35,576 bases of DNA, taken from the NCBI GenBank assembly GCA_947453205.1, contig CANGFT010000045.1:1-35576 (forward strand), written 5' to 3'. The translations under genes and the position numbers were made by a program. Of this stretch, positions 16,596 through 24,959 are shown piece by piece (position 1 is the first letter of the stretch; each line of letters opens with the position of its first letter). Source of the DNA: Beijerinckiaceae bacterium. GTDB lineage: Bacteria > Pseudomonadota > Alphaproteobacteria > Rhizobiales > Beijerinckiaceae. A model generated the notes under the pieces. The model did no database searches and had not been told where the DNA came from. It saw nothing but the letters and a program-made list of their open reading frames with translations.

Positions 16596-17561
16596 TCAGA
16601 CGTCCTTCAGCCTCGGAAACAACGCCAGCGCATTCTCGCGATCAATCGCCGCACGCATGGCCATGGTGAGCGGATAGGCGTCGAGCTCGTCGATGCTGTG
16701 CGACCCCTCGACGAAGGGATAGTCGCTGCCGAAGAGGATGTGGGAGACGGGGAAGAAGTTCAGCATGGCCGCGAGCTGCGGGCCGCTTCCGGCTGATGCG
16801 GTGTCGCAATAGAGCCGCTTCAACGTCGCCTCGATGCCATCGGGATTGTTCGCCGCGAACTCCTTGTAGCGCCCGCCCACATGGTCGATGCGCGCCGCCA
16901 GAAAGGGCAGCACGCCGCCGCCATGGGCGAAGATGAACCTGATGTCCGGGCAGCGCGCCAAGACGCCGTTCAGCACGAGGCTCGTGATGGTGCGCGTCGT
17001 GTCCAGCGGAAATTCGATGCCCTGCGGCGCAAGGCCGGGAATGAGGCCCGACGTGCAGGGATGGGCGGTGGGATGCACATAGACCACCGCCTTGCGCCGG
17101 TTCAGCTCCTCAAACACCGGCATGAAGGCGGGATCGCCCAGCGCCTTGCCCTCGTAATTCGAAAGCAGGCCGATTCCATCCGCCTTCAGGACGTCGAGCG
17201 CATATTCGATCTCCTTCAGGGCGCCCTCGGTGTCGGGCGGCGCGACCACCGCGAAGAAGCCGAACCGTCCGGGATAGTCCTGCACCGCGCGCGCCGCGCA
17301 TTCGTTCCAGTCGCGCGAGAGGCGACGGGCGGCCCTGATGTCGCCGAACCAGACGCCGGGCGTCGAGACCGAACCGATGGCGCAGGCGATGCAATGCTCG
17401 TCCATCATCTCGATGGCCTGGGCGGGCGTCCAGCTCAGCAGGCGCTCGGGCGAGGCGCCCGTATGTTTATAGGCCGCGTTGCGCTCCTGCTCTTCCTTCA
17501 TATAGGCGCGCGGCAGGAAGTGGTGGTGCATGTCGATGCGGCGCGGCGTCAGTCTTGCCAT
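16596..17561 (-). CDS. Amidohydrolase-2 family protein (ACMSD-like decarboxylase/hydrolase)
   Basis: This 321-residue TIM-barrel metalloenzyme has the metal-binding pattern of the family present: HxH at 12-14 (DMHHHFLP), His163 (YVHPTAHP), His213 (FAHGGG) and Asp280 (FGSDYPF). These are the positions used by aminocarboxymuconate-semialdehyde decarboxylase and related decarboxylases of aromatic or muconate-type acids. The actual substrate is unknown. It starts 21 bases after the Bug-type binding protein on the same strand, so the two probably form an operon for uptake and breakdown of a carboxylic acid (inference). It is convergent with the GMC gene and separated from it by the hairpin at 16565-16588. 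Confidence 0.87.
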   Translation of the reverse strand: MARLTPRRIDMHHHFLPRAYMKEEQERNAAYKHTGASPERLLSWTPAQAIEMMDEHCIACAIGSVSTPGVWFGDIRAARRLSRDWNECAARAVQDYPGRFGFFAVVAPPDTEGALKEIEYALDVLKADGIGLLSNYEGKALGDPAFMPVFEELNRRKAVVYVHPTAHPCTSGLIPGLAPQGIEFPLDTTRTITSLVLNGVLARCPDIRFIFAHGGGVLPFLAARIDHVGGRYKEFAANNPDGIEATLKRLYCDTASAGSGPQLAAMLNFFPVSHILFGSDYPFVEGSHSIDELDAYPLTMAMRAAIDRENALALFPRLKDV

Positions 17562-17582
17562 GTCTGTTCAATCCTCGGCCGG

Positions 17583-18554
17583 TCAATCCGGCTTGATTTT
17601 GGCGGCCTTGATGACCTTGCTCCACTTTTCATGCTCGGCGGCGAAGAGCGTCTCCAGCTCTGCGGTGGAGAAGGACATGGGCGACGCGTTCGAGATGGCG
17701 ATGCTCTTCTGCATCGCAGGATCGGCGAAACCGACCGCGAGCGTGCTGTTCAAGATGTCCACGATCTCCTTGGGCGTGTCCTTGCGCGCCACATAGGCGT
17801 ACCAGGCCCCGACTTCATAGCCCGGCACGGTCGTGGAGATCGGGGTGATGTCAGGGAATTCCTTGCTGGGCCCCAGCGAGGTCACGCCAAGCGCGATGAG
17901 CTGGCCCTGACGGATATATTCGCCGACGGGCAGGTTGCTGAACATAACCTGCACATTGCCTGCGATGAGGTCGTTCATGGCCAGCGCGCCGCCGCGATAG
18001 GGCACATGGGTCATCTCGATGCCAGTCATCATCTTGAGCAGTTCGGCGGCGAGATGGGGGTCGCTGGCGTTGCCAGGCGTGCCATAGTTGATCTTCGTCG
18101 GATTCGCCTTCGCATAGGCGATGAATTCGGGCAGGGTCCGCGCAGGCACGGACGGGTGCGTCAGCATGACGAGGCTGCCATTGGCGATGCCGGCCACGGG
18201 CTTGAAGTCGCGCTGAAAATCAAAATCGAGTTTGTCGTAGAGAAGATTGGCGAAGATGTTGCCTTTGGGGATCGACAGCAGGGTGTAGCCGTCGGCGGGC
18301 GCGCTGAAGGCGGCGTTGGCGGCGAGGTTGCCGCCTGCGCCGGGCCGGTTGTCGATGACGAAGGGCTGGCCCAGCTTCTCCTGCCAGTGACGCGAGGTGA
18401 GCCGGGTCAGAACGTCGGAGGTGCCGCCCGCCGCAACGGGGATCAGCACCTTCACCGCTCGATTGGGATAATCAAGCGCGCGGGCAGGGCCTGCGAAGGC
18501 GGACGCTGCGGCCGCCGCCGAAAAACCATGCATGACTTGTCGGCGTGTGAACAT
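17583..18554 (-). CDS. Bug/TctC-family tripartite tricarboxylate transporter substrate-binding protein
   Basis: This 323-residue periplasmic protein has an N-terminal export signal (FTRRQVMHGFSAAAAASAFAG, with twin arginines) and the Bug fold landmarks YPNRAVKVLIPVAAGGTSDV, NRPGAGGN and INYGTPGNASDPHL. Bug proteins bind carboxylates and pass them to TctAB membrane subunits; those genes are not in the window. A strong GGGAGGAG lies before the ATG, and a consensus -10 box is at 18580-18575. It is followed by the amidohydrolase gene. Together with the binding protein at 12300 it gives two orphan solute receptors in the same accessory block. Confidence 0.92.
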   Translation of the reverse strand: MFTRRQVMHGFSAAAAASAFAGPARALDYPNRAVKVLIPVAAGGTSDVLTRLTSRHWQEKLGQPFVIDNRPGAGGNLAANAAFSAPADGYTLLSIPKGNIFANLLYDKLDFDFQRDFKPVAGIANGSLVMLTHPSVPARTLPEFIAYAKANPTKINYGTPGNASDPHLAAELLKMMTGIEMTHVPYRGGALAMNDLIAGNVQVMFSNLPVGEYIRQGQLIALGVTSLGPSKEFPDITPISTTVPGYEVGAWYAYVARKDTPKEIVDILNSTLAVGFADPAMQKSIAISNASPMSFSTAELETLFAAEHEKWSKVIKAAKIKPD

Positions 18555-18574
18555 GTGCTCCTCCCAATTCGCCC

Positions 18575-18580
18575 ATTATA
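18575..18580 (-). promoter_or_regulatory. Putative -10 element (TATAAT) of the TctC-amidohydrolase operon
   Basis: The minus strand carries a perfect TATAAT 20 bases before the TctC start codon. The -35 region is weak (TCAAAC or CAAACT at 17-18 bases). A consensus -10 is uncommon in this GC-rich background. If used, transcription starts near 18568 with a very short leader that still contains the ribosome-binding site. It would separate expression of this pair from proB upstream. Confidence 0.4.
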
Positions 18581-18637
18581 GGGGTCTGTTGGGGCGCAGT
18601 TTGACCCGCGCGAGGGAGGTTTGGCAAGCCAGGGGCT

Positions 18638-19765
18638 TCACTCCCCCGACAGCGCCATATCATCCCGGTGGATCATCTCCGCGCGGCCGGGGACGCCCAG
18701 CACCGCTTCAATATCGCGGGAGTTGCGGCCGACGAGCTGGCCCGCCTCGCCCGCGTCATAGGCGACGAGGCCGCGGCCGATTTCGGCGCCCGAGGGGTCG
18801 CGCAGGACCACGCAGTCGCCCCGGTCGAAATTGCCTTCGACACGCGTCACCCCCGCCGACAGAAGGCTCTTACCGGAGAAGAGCGCGCGCGCGGCGCCGG
18901 CGTCCACATGCACCGTGCCGCGCGGCTCGAGGGAGCCTGCGATCCATTTCTTGCGGGCGGTGACGGGAGTCGAGGGCGTCAGGAACCAGGTGCAGGGCGC
19001 GCCTTCGGCGATGCGGCGGATGGGGTTGCGCACGCGCCCGTCGGCGATGACCATATGGGCGCCGCCGGTCGTGGCGATCTTGCCCGCCTCGATCTTCGTG
19101 CGCATGCCCCCGCGCGAGAGTTCGGAGGCCGCGCCGCCGGCCATGGCCTCGATCTCGAAGGTGATGCGGGGCACCACGGGAATGAGCTGCGCGGAGGGAT
19201 CATCCTTCGGCGGCGCGGTGTAGAGGCCCTCGATGTCCGAGAGCAGGATCAGCAGATCGGCGCTCGCCATGGTGGCGACCCGGGCGGCGAGGCGATCATT
19301 GTCGCCATAGCGGATCTCGGTGGTGGCCACCGTGTCGTTCTCGTTGATGACGGGCACGGCGCGCATGTCGAGCAGGCGACCGATGGTCTCGCGGGCGTTG
19401 AGATAGCGACGGCGCTCTTCGGTGTCGTGGAGGGTGACGAGGATCTGCCCCGCCGTCATCCCCCGCTGGCCCAAAGCCTCCGCCCAGGTGCGCGCAAGCT
19501 CAATCTGCCCCACGGCGGCGGCGGCCTGGCTGTCCTCCAGCTTCAGCGGCCCCTTGGGCAGTTTCAGCACCGTGCGGCCAAGCGCGATGGAGCCGGAGGA
19601 GACCGCCAGCACATCGGCGCCGCGTCGGTGCAATTCGGCGAGGTCGTCCGCCAGCGCCTCCAGCCACTCGCGCTTCAGCACGCCCGCGCCCTGATCGACC
19701 AGCAGGGAGGAGCCGACCTTGACGACGATGCGGCGGAACGAGGCGAGGGAGGGCGTGGCGCTCAA
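18638..19765 (-). CDS. proB: Glutamate 5-kinase ProB
   Basis: This 375-residue protein has an N-terminal amino-acid kinase domain ([14 protein letters not shown] at 11-24, the [18 protein letters not shown] segment and LSDIEGLYT) and a C-terminal PUA domain from about 280 ([14 protein letters not shown] onward). It phosphorylates glutamate to gamma-glutamyl phosphate, the first and feedback-controlled step of proline synthesis. It starts 10 bases after the obgE stop, as in most Rhizobiales. The expected downstream partner proA is not adjacent but about 7.5 kb away on the same strand, with corA, catabolic genes and two binding proteins in between. Confidence 0.96.
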   Translation of the reverse strand: MSATPSLASFRRIVVKVGSSLLVDQGAGVLKREWLEALADDLAELHRRGADVLAVSSGSIALGRTVLKLPKGPLKLEDSQAAAAVGQIELARTWAEALGQRGMTAGQILVTLHDTEERRRYLNARETIGRLLDMRAVPVINENDTVATTEIRYGDNDRLAARVATMASADLLILLSDIEGLYTAPPKDDPSAQLIPVVPRITFEIEAMAGGAASELSRGGMRTKIEAGKIATTGGAHMVIADGRVRNPIRRIAEGAPCTWFLTPSTPVTARKKWIAGSLEPRGTVHVDAGAARALFSGKSLLSAGVTRVEGNFDRGDCVVLRDPSGAEIGRGLVAYDAGEAGQLVGRNSRDIEAVLGVPGRAEMIHRDDMALSGE

Positions 19766-19775
19766 CGATGGGTCC

Positions 19776-20846
<1,071 letters not shown>

Positions 20847-20853
20847 TCAGCCT

Positions 20854-21414
20854 TTACTCCAGCGCAAGCCCCGCTTCAATCGCGGAACTCGGCGCCGTGG
20901 CGAGTGTTCCAGTCGCGCCATAGCCCGCCGGGCGCCGAACGCGCGGCAAAAGATGGCGCCGGGCGGACGGCGGGCCCGCGGGGATGAAGCCGCAAGCCGC
21001 GAGCAAACGCGCCGCTTGCTCGGCGCCGGGCGGGACGCTGGCGCTGATCGCGTCGATGTCGCAGAGGCGGAAGGCGAGAGCGCCGAGCGCCTGAACCGCC
21101 TCGCGCATCAGTCCCTGCCCCCGATGGTCCTCGCCGAGCCAGAAGCCAAGCTCCGCCTCCTCGCCGTCGCCAGCCTGCAGGCGGATGACGCCGATCGCCT
21201 CGGCGGGGCGCTGCTTGGGGGTGAGGACGAGGCTGAGGGAGCGGCCCGTGAGATTGCCCTCGCGGGCGTGCAGCACGAAATCGCTCGCCGACTCCGACAG
21301 GCATGTCTGCGGCAGATTGGCGATCAGGGCGGCGTCAGCCGCGCGCGGCCAGCGCAGCCACAGCCGCGGGGTCTCGAGCCGAAAGACATCGTCGCGCAAC
21401 AAATCGGGAAACAT
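20854..21414 (-). CDS. GNAT-family N-acetyltransferase (RimJ/RimL-like)
   Basis: This 186-residue protein has the Acetyltransf_3 pattern: RLETPRLWLRWPRAADAALI at the N-terminus, then ELGFWLGEDHRGQGLMREAV, where the HRGQGLM loop binds the acetyl-CoA pyrophosphate. It probably transfers acetyl from acetyl-CoA to an amine, perhaps of a ribosomal protein, but the target is unknown. The open frame runs another 100 codons upstream through rpmA, which is a shadow; ATG 21414 with GGAG eight bases before it is the real start. GNAT genes between rpmA and obgE are common in Rhizobiales. It ends 10 bases before obgE. Confidence 0.87.
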   Translation of the reverse strand: MFPDLLRDDVFRLETPRLWLRWPRAADAALIANLPQTCLSESASDFVLHAREGNLTGRSLSLVLTPKQRPAEAIGVIRLQAGDGEEAELGFWLGEDHRGQGLMREAVQALGALAFRLCDIDAISASVPPGAEQAARLLAACGFIPAGPPSARRHLLPRVRRPAGYGATGTLATAPSSAIEAGLALE

Positions 21415-21460
21415 GTCCGGTCTCCATCGAGGACGCGCCTGCACGGGAAGCTGGGCGCGT

Positions 21461-21489
21461 GAAAAAAGGGGCTGACGAACCAACCCCTT
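21461..21489 (-). terminator. Rho-independent terminator downstream of rplU-rpmA
   Basis: On the minus strand AGGGGTTG pairs with CAGCCCCT across a six-base loop (one G-T wobble), followed directly by six T. It lies about 90 bases past the rpmA stop and 50 bases before the GNAT gene, so it separates the ribosomal-protein transcript from GNAT-obgE-proB, perhaps only partially. Confidence 0.75.
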
Positions 21490-21523
21490 CGCTCTTCTGG
21501 AGCCTGGACTAGCGGACCTCTGT

Positions 21524-21571
21524 GACAGGACCTCGTCCACCGGGGTTGAAAACCGGTGGAGGAGATCTGTC
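21524..21571 (-). other. Long imperfect hairpin just after rpmA
   Basis: GACAG...CCACCGG and CCGGTGG...CTGTC form two perfect blocks (5 and 7 bp) joined by mismatched CCTC/GGAG pairs, with a nine-base loop. The arms are about 20 bases. It starts 8 bases beyond the rpmA stop and has no T-run, so it may be a mRNA-stabilising or processing structure upstream of the true terminator at 21461-21489. Confidence 0.5.
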
Positions 21572-21578
21572 CCCCACC

Positions 21579-21848
21579 TTATTCGGCGGCCATTTTGGCG
21601 GCCGCGGCCACCATTACGTAGGAGCGGGCGCCCTTCTTCTTGAACTCCACCTTGCCGTCCGTGAGGGCGAACAGGGTGTGGTCCACGCCAATGCCGACAT
21701 TGGCGCCGGGGTGCCACTTGGTGCCGCGCTGGCGCACGATGATGTTGCCGGCGATGACGCTCTCGCCGCCGAACTTCTTCACGCCAAGACGGCGGCCGTC
21801 GGAGTCGCGGCCGTTGCGGGATGAACCGCCTGCCTTTTTATGAGCCAT
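21579..21848 (-). CDS. rpmA: 50S ribosomal protein L27
   Basis: This 89-residue basic protein begins [20 protein letters not shown], the diagnostic L27 N-terminus that reaches the peptidyl-transferase centre, followed by [23 protein letters not shown] and GVGIDHTLF-type motifs. It has no cleavable N-terminal extension of the Firmicutes kind. It follows rplU by 102 bases on the minus strand and is followed by a hairpin and a T-tailed terminator. Confidence 0.97.
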   Translation of the reverse strand: MAHKKAGGSSRNGRDSDGRRLGVKKFGGESVIAGNIIVRQRGTKWHPGANVGIGVDHTLFALTDGKVEFKKKGARSYVMVAAAAKMAAE

Positions 21849-21950
21849 GGATCTGCTCCAAACCTCGTTGCCCCCCGCGCCTTGCGCCTGAGAGGGCTGA
21901 TGAACCTGATTGGGGCTTCATACCCCGTTTGCGATGACCACGGAACCTCT

Positions 21951-22265
21951 TTAGGCCGCCGTGATCCCCGTGATGCGCACGATCGTCAGATCCTGACGGT
22001 GGCCGCGCTTGCGCTTCGAATTCTTGCGGCGGCGCTTCTTGAAGGCGATGACCTTGGGGCCGCGCGCCTGCTCGACGATCTCGCCAGCGACCGAAGCGCC
22101 AGCCACGAAGGGCGCGCCCACGGTGGTGGCTTCGCCATCGACGAGCATCATGACATTGTCGAACGTCACTTTTTCGCCGGGCTCGCCCGCGACGGTCATG
22201 ACGGTGATCGTATCCTCAGCGGCAACCTTGTACTGTTTGCCGCCGGTTTTGATGACTGCGAACAT
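21951..22265 (-). CDS. rplU: 50S ribosomal protein L21
   Basis: This 104-residue protein begins MFAVIKTGGKQYKV, the signature L21 start. The KVIAFKKRRRKNSKRKRGHRQ segment near 70-95 is the rRNA-binding tail, which ends LTIVRITGITA. GAGGATGAAAG precedes the ATG. It is the first gene of the ribosomal operon, divergent from comF, with a promoter-like TTGACA upstream and a leader of roughly 130 bases. Confidence 0.97.
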   Translation of the reverse strand: MFAVIKTGGKQYKVAAEDTITVMTVAGEPGEKVTFDNVMMLVDGEATTVGAPFVAGASVAGEIVEQARGPKVIAFKKRRRKNSKRKRGHRQDLTIVRITGITAA

Positions 22266-22405
22266 CTTTCATCCTCGTGTTCGATTCCAGCCTGACGGTT
22301 TCCCGGCGGCCGGCTTCTTTGCAGTTGACCAGCGATGCCTCCACTTCGCCGCCGAAGTCCGGCGCAAACGAAAACACGCGGCCTGAGCCGCGCGGGAGAC
22401 GGTGT

Positions 22406-22434
22406 GTCATGACCGAAGGCGCGGGCGATGTCAA
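22406..22434 (-). promoter_or_regulatory. Putative rplU-rpmA promoter
   Basis: The minus strand has a perfect TTGACA (22434-22429), 17 bases, then CATGAC (22411-22406). A strong -35 with a degenerate -10 is usual for alphaproteobacterial ribosomal-protein promoters. Transcription would begin near 22399, leaving about 130 bases of leader before rplU, long enough for an autoregulatory structure, though none is clear. Confidence 0.5.
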
Positions 22435-22517
22435 CCGAAAGCAGCCGCCCATCGGCGCCGATGCGGCTTGTTCCTGGCGCGGCCCACGCTTAAGCTTCGC
22501 CTTGAAAGGAGAAGGCG

Positions 22518-23297
22518 ATGGCCTGGGATATGATGGGAGCATCGGATGCGCGCGGCGCCCTTCGGGGCCTCGGCAGGCTGGGGCTGAACCTGCTCTATCC
22601 CCCCTCCTGCATGGCCTGCCATGGGGCGGCGAGCGTGCAGGACGCCCTGTGTCCCGCCTGCTGGCGGCAGGTGCGCTTCATCGAGCGGCCCTATTGCGAG
22701 CGCCTCGGCACGCCCTTCGCGCAGGATCTGGGGCCCGGCCTCCTGTCGCCCGAGGCCATGGCCGATCCGCCGGTCTGGGCGCGGGCGCGGGCGGTGGCGA
22801 GCTTTGACGAAGGCCCGGTGCGCCAGCTCGTCTATCGCCTCAAATATTACGACCGCTTGGAGATCGCCCGGCCGCTCGGGCGCTGGATGGCCCGCGCCGG
22901 CGCCGAGCTGCTGGAGGAGGCGGACCTTCTCGTTCCCGTGCCGCTGCATCGCTGGCGCCTCGCCAGCCGCCAGTTCAATCAGGCCATGGCGCTGGCGGCT
23001 TCGGTTTCCGACTGCTGCGGCGTCCCGGTCGAGGCCTTCGCCCTGGAGCGGGCGCGGCGCTCGGCGCCCCAGGTGGGGCTCTCGCGCATCCAGCGCGCCG
23101 CCAACATGCAGGGCGCCCTCAGGGTCGCGCAGGAGAGGCGCCATCTCATCGCCGGGCGGCGCGTGGTGCTGGTGGACGATGTGCTGACCTCCGGCGCGAC
23201 CAGCAACGCCGCCGCGCGCGTGCTGCTGCGCGCCGGGGCGGCGCAGGTGGACCTTCTGGTCTTCGCCAGGGTCATCATCGCCGATGGGGCATTGTGA
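22518..23297 (+). CDS. ComF-family phosphoribosyltransferase-like protein
   Basis: This 259-residue protein has an N-terminal zinc-ribbon with Cys31, Cys34, Cys45, Cys48 and Cys60 (SCMAC, LCPACW, PYC), and a C-terminal type I phosphoribosyltransferase fold with the PRPP loop VVLVDDVLTSGAT at 216-228. ComF proteins are tied to DNA uptake in competent bacteria, but the alphaproteobacterial versions have no settled role. AAGGAG six bases before the ATG fixes the start. It leads the comF-grxC-DUF1178 group, and is divergent from rplU. Confidence 0.9.
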   Translation: MAWDMMGASDARGALRGLGRLGLNLLYPPSCMACHGAASVQDALCPACWRQVRFIERPYCERLGTPFAQDLGPGLLSPEAMADPPVWARARAVASFDEGPVRQLVYRLKYYDRLEIARPLGRWMARAGAELLEEADLLVPVPLHRWRLASRQFNQAMALAASVSDCCGVPVEAFALERARRSAPQVGLSRIQRAANMQGALRVAQERRHLIAGRRVVLVDDVLTSGATSNAAARVLLRAGAAQVDLLVFARVIIADGAL

Positions 23298-23356
23298 CGT
23301 AGGCGTGACTGACCATATAACAGGGGAGACCTTCGCCATTCCTTCTGGGAACCGCC

Positions 23357-23611
23357 ATGCCTCCCGTCACCATCTACACGAAACTCTGGTGCCCCTATTG
23401 CGACGCCGCCAAGGCCCTTCTGCAAAGGAAAAACGTCGCCTTTGACGAAATCTCCGTCGATGGCGACGCGGCCGCCCAGAACGCCATGGCCCTGCGCGCC
23501 AACGGGCGCCGCACGGTGCCGCAGATCTTCATCGGGGATCGTCACGTGGGCGGCTGCGACGACCTTCATGCGCTGGAGAGCGCCGGCAAGCTCGACCCCT
23601 TGCTGGCCTGA
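23357..23611 (+). CDS. grxC: Glutaredoxin 3
   Basis: This 84-residue dithiol glutaredoxin has active site CPYC at residues 12-15 (TKLWCPYCDAAK), cis-Pro loop TVPQIFIGD and the C-terminal glutathione-binding GGCDDLHALE. It reduces protein and glutathione mixed disulfides using glutathione. It follows comF by 59 bases and precedes the DUF1178 gene by 9 bases. Confidence 0.95.
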   Translation: MPPVTIYTKLWCPYCDAAKALLQRKNVAFDEISVDGDAAAQNAMALRANGRRTVPQIFIGDRHVGGCDDLHALESAGKLDPLLA

Positions 23612-23620
23612 GGCCGCGCA

Positions 23621-24130
23621 ATGATCAAATATGCGCTCATCTGCGATCAGGGCCACACATTCGAGAGCTGGTTCTCGAATGCGGAGGGCTATGAGGTTCA
23701 GGTCAAGCGCGGTTTCGTGGAATGTCCGGCCTGCCAGTCGAAGCAGGTGTCCAAGGCCCTGATGGCGCCGTCCGTCTCGACCTCCCGCCGCAAGGAGAAG
23801 ATCAGGGCGCAGGCGGCCTCCATCATGGCCGCGGAGATGAACGCCCCTGCCGCTCCCGCCCCGGCCCCCGAGCCCCAGCCGCAATCCCTGGCGCTGCTCG
23901 ACGAGACCCATCAGGCCATGCGGACGATGGTGCGCGAGATGCACCGCAAGCTCACCGAAAATTCGACGGATGTGGGCGACCGCTTCGTGACTGAGGCGCG
24001 CGACATGCAGAATGGCGATGTGCCCCTGCGCCCGATCCATGGCCGCGCATCCCTTGAGGACGCCAGGGCGCTGATCGAGGAGGGCGTGCCGGTGATCCCG
24101 CTCCCGACCTTGCCGGATGAACGGAACTAG
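23621..24130 (+). CDS. DUF1178 family protein
   Basis: This 169-residue protein starts MIKYALICDQGHTFESWFSNAEGY, with a single zinc-finger-like pair in ECPACQSK and a Cys earlier in LICDQGH. After a basic and Ala/Pro-rich middle part (about 55-90) comes a helical segment LLDETHQAMRTMVREMHRK and the conserved end DVGDRFVTEARDMQNGD with GVPVIPLPTLP. The family is conserved next to grxC in alphaproteobacteria, often with a carbon-nitrogen hydrolase gene between them; that gene is absent here. The function is unknown. The stop is 9 bases from the convergent peptidase stop. Confidence 0.9.
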   Translation: MIKYALICDQGHTFESWFSNAEGYEVQVKRGFVECPACQSKQVSKALMAPSVSTSRRKEKIRAQAASIMAAEMNAPAAPAPAPEPQPQSLALLDETHQAMRTMVREMHRKLTENSTDVGDRFVTEARDMQNGDVPLRPIHGRASLEDARALIEEGVPVIPLPTLPDERN

Positions 24131-24139
24131 GCTGCAGCC

Positions 24140-24802
24140 TCAGCGAGAGACGATGAGCGGCGCGCTCGTCGGCTCGCCGATCTGCTCCCAGACATTGGGA
24201 TCGGTCTGGGACTGGCGCTTGACGAAGCGATAGGGCAGCTGGCTCCAGGGCTTCACCTCGTCGCGCATATTGTCGAGGATGAAATCGCCCCGGTCCGTCT
24301 TGACCGTCAGGATGGCGTGGCCGTCGCCATTCTCATCCTTGACCACGGTGACGAGCAGCGCCTGACGGGGCAGACCCTCGGCCATGAGAAGCTTGCGCTT
24401 CAGCAGCACATAGTCTTCGCAATCGCCATAGCCGTCGGCGGGGATGTCCCAGCGGTCAAGCACGCCCCAGTGGTCGGCGTCGGAGAGAGGCTGGATCATG
24501 GCGTTGACCAGCACATTGACGCGCCCGATGGCGCTCCAGCTGTGGGCCGTCAGCTTGACGTCTTCGGCTGGCAGGACATTCGAGGGACATTCGACGGGAT
24601 TGCGGTTGCAGAAATCCGCCCAGCCCCAGGGGGTCAGGGTCTGTTCCCCGACGCTGATGGCGGTCGCCTGAGGAAGCCGTTCCTGCGACGTCTGGCGGTT
24701 CGAGGCGGCCTCGGCGCCCGCGCCCGACAGGAGCGCGCAGAGGGCCAGAACGGTCCCCGCGAGTCCGGGGCGGCACAGCAGCACAGGCATGTCCTTCACC
24801 AC
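24140..24802 (-). CDS. Transglutaminase-like cysteine peptidase (LapG/DUF920, BTLCP)
   Basis: This protein of up to 220 residues has an N-terminal signal peptide (LAGTVLALCALLSGAGAEA) and the family catalytic triad Cys128 (GDCEDYVLLKR), His162 (GHAILTV) and Asp177 (FILDNM). LapG, the best-known member, cleaves large surface adhesins in the periplasm under control of the c-di-GMP receptor LapD. Neither a lapD nor a giant adhesin gene is in this window, so that role is inference. The start is either GTG at 24802 or ATG at 24790. A near-consensus CtrA-type box lies upstream at 24860-24875. Confidence 0.87.
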   Translation of the reverse strand: MVKDMPVLLCRPGLAGTVLALCALLSGAGAEAASNRQTSQERLPQATAISVGEQTLTPWGWADFCNRNPVECPSNVLPAEDVKLTAHSWSAIGRVNVLVNAMIQPLSDADHWGVLDRWDIPADGYGDCEDYVLLKRKLLMAEGLPRQALLVTVVKDENGDGHAILTVKTDRGDFILDNMRDEVKPWSQLPYRFVKRQSQTDPNVWEQIGEPTSAPLIVSR

Positions 24803-24859
24803 GCTTCACTTCGCCTGCAGCCCAGGCGCCCGCCCAAGCCGCGCACCGTGCAGCTTTGG

Positions 24860-24875
24860 TTAAGGAACCGTAAAC
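24860..24875. promoter_or_regulatory. Near-consensus CtrA-type box
   Basis: TTAA, seven bases, then TAAAC differs by one base from the alphaproteobacterial CtrA site TTAA-N7-TTAAC. It lies 58 bases upstream of the peptidase start codon at 24802. A single match of this length can occur by chance; the position in the promoter region is the only support. Confidence 0.3.
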
Positions 24876-24895
24876 GAGGGAAGCTTGGACGTCAC

Positions 24896-24918
24896 CCCGG
24901 ATTGCGCAGAAATCCGGG
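24896..24918. terminator. Hairpin between ubiG and the peptidase gene
   Basis: CCCGGATT and AATCCGGG form a perfect 8-bp stem around a seven-base loop, about 40 bases after the ubiG stop. There is no T-run on the minus strand, so it may be a weak or Rho-assisted terminator of ubiG. Confidence 0.4.
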
Positions 24919-24959
24919 AGCGTGGTTAATCCGCGACAGGTCAGGCGACCACAAGCGTG

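Noticed and set aside
16881-18581. Plus-strand open frame of 566 codons opposite the amidohydrolase and TctC genes
   Set aside because: Spans two convincing genes on the other strand and has typical antisense composition rich in His, Gly and Arg.
21415-21717. In-frame N-terminal extension of the GNAT gene reaching into rpmA
   Set aside because: The extension overlaps rpmA and the terminator; a ribosome-binding site and family-length N-terminus support ATG at 21414.
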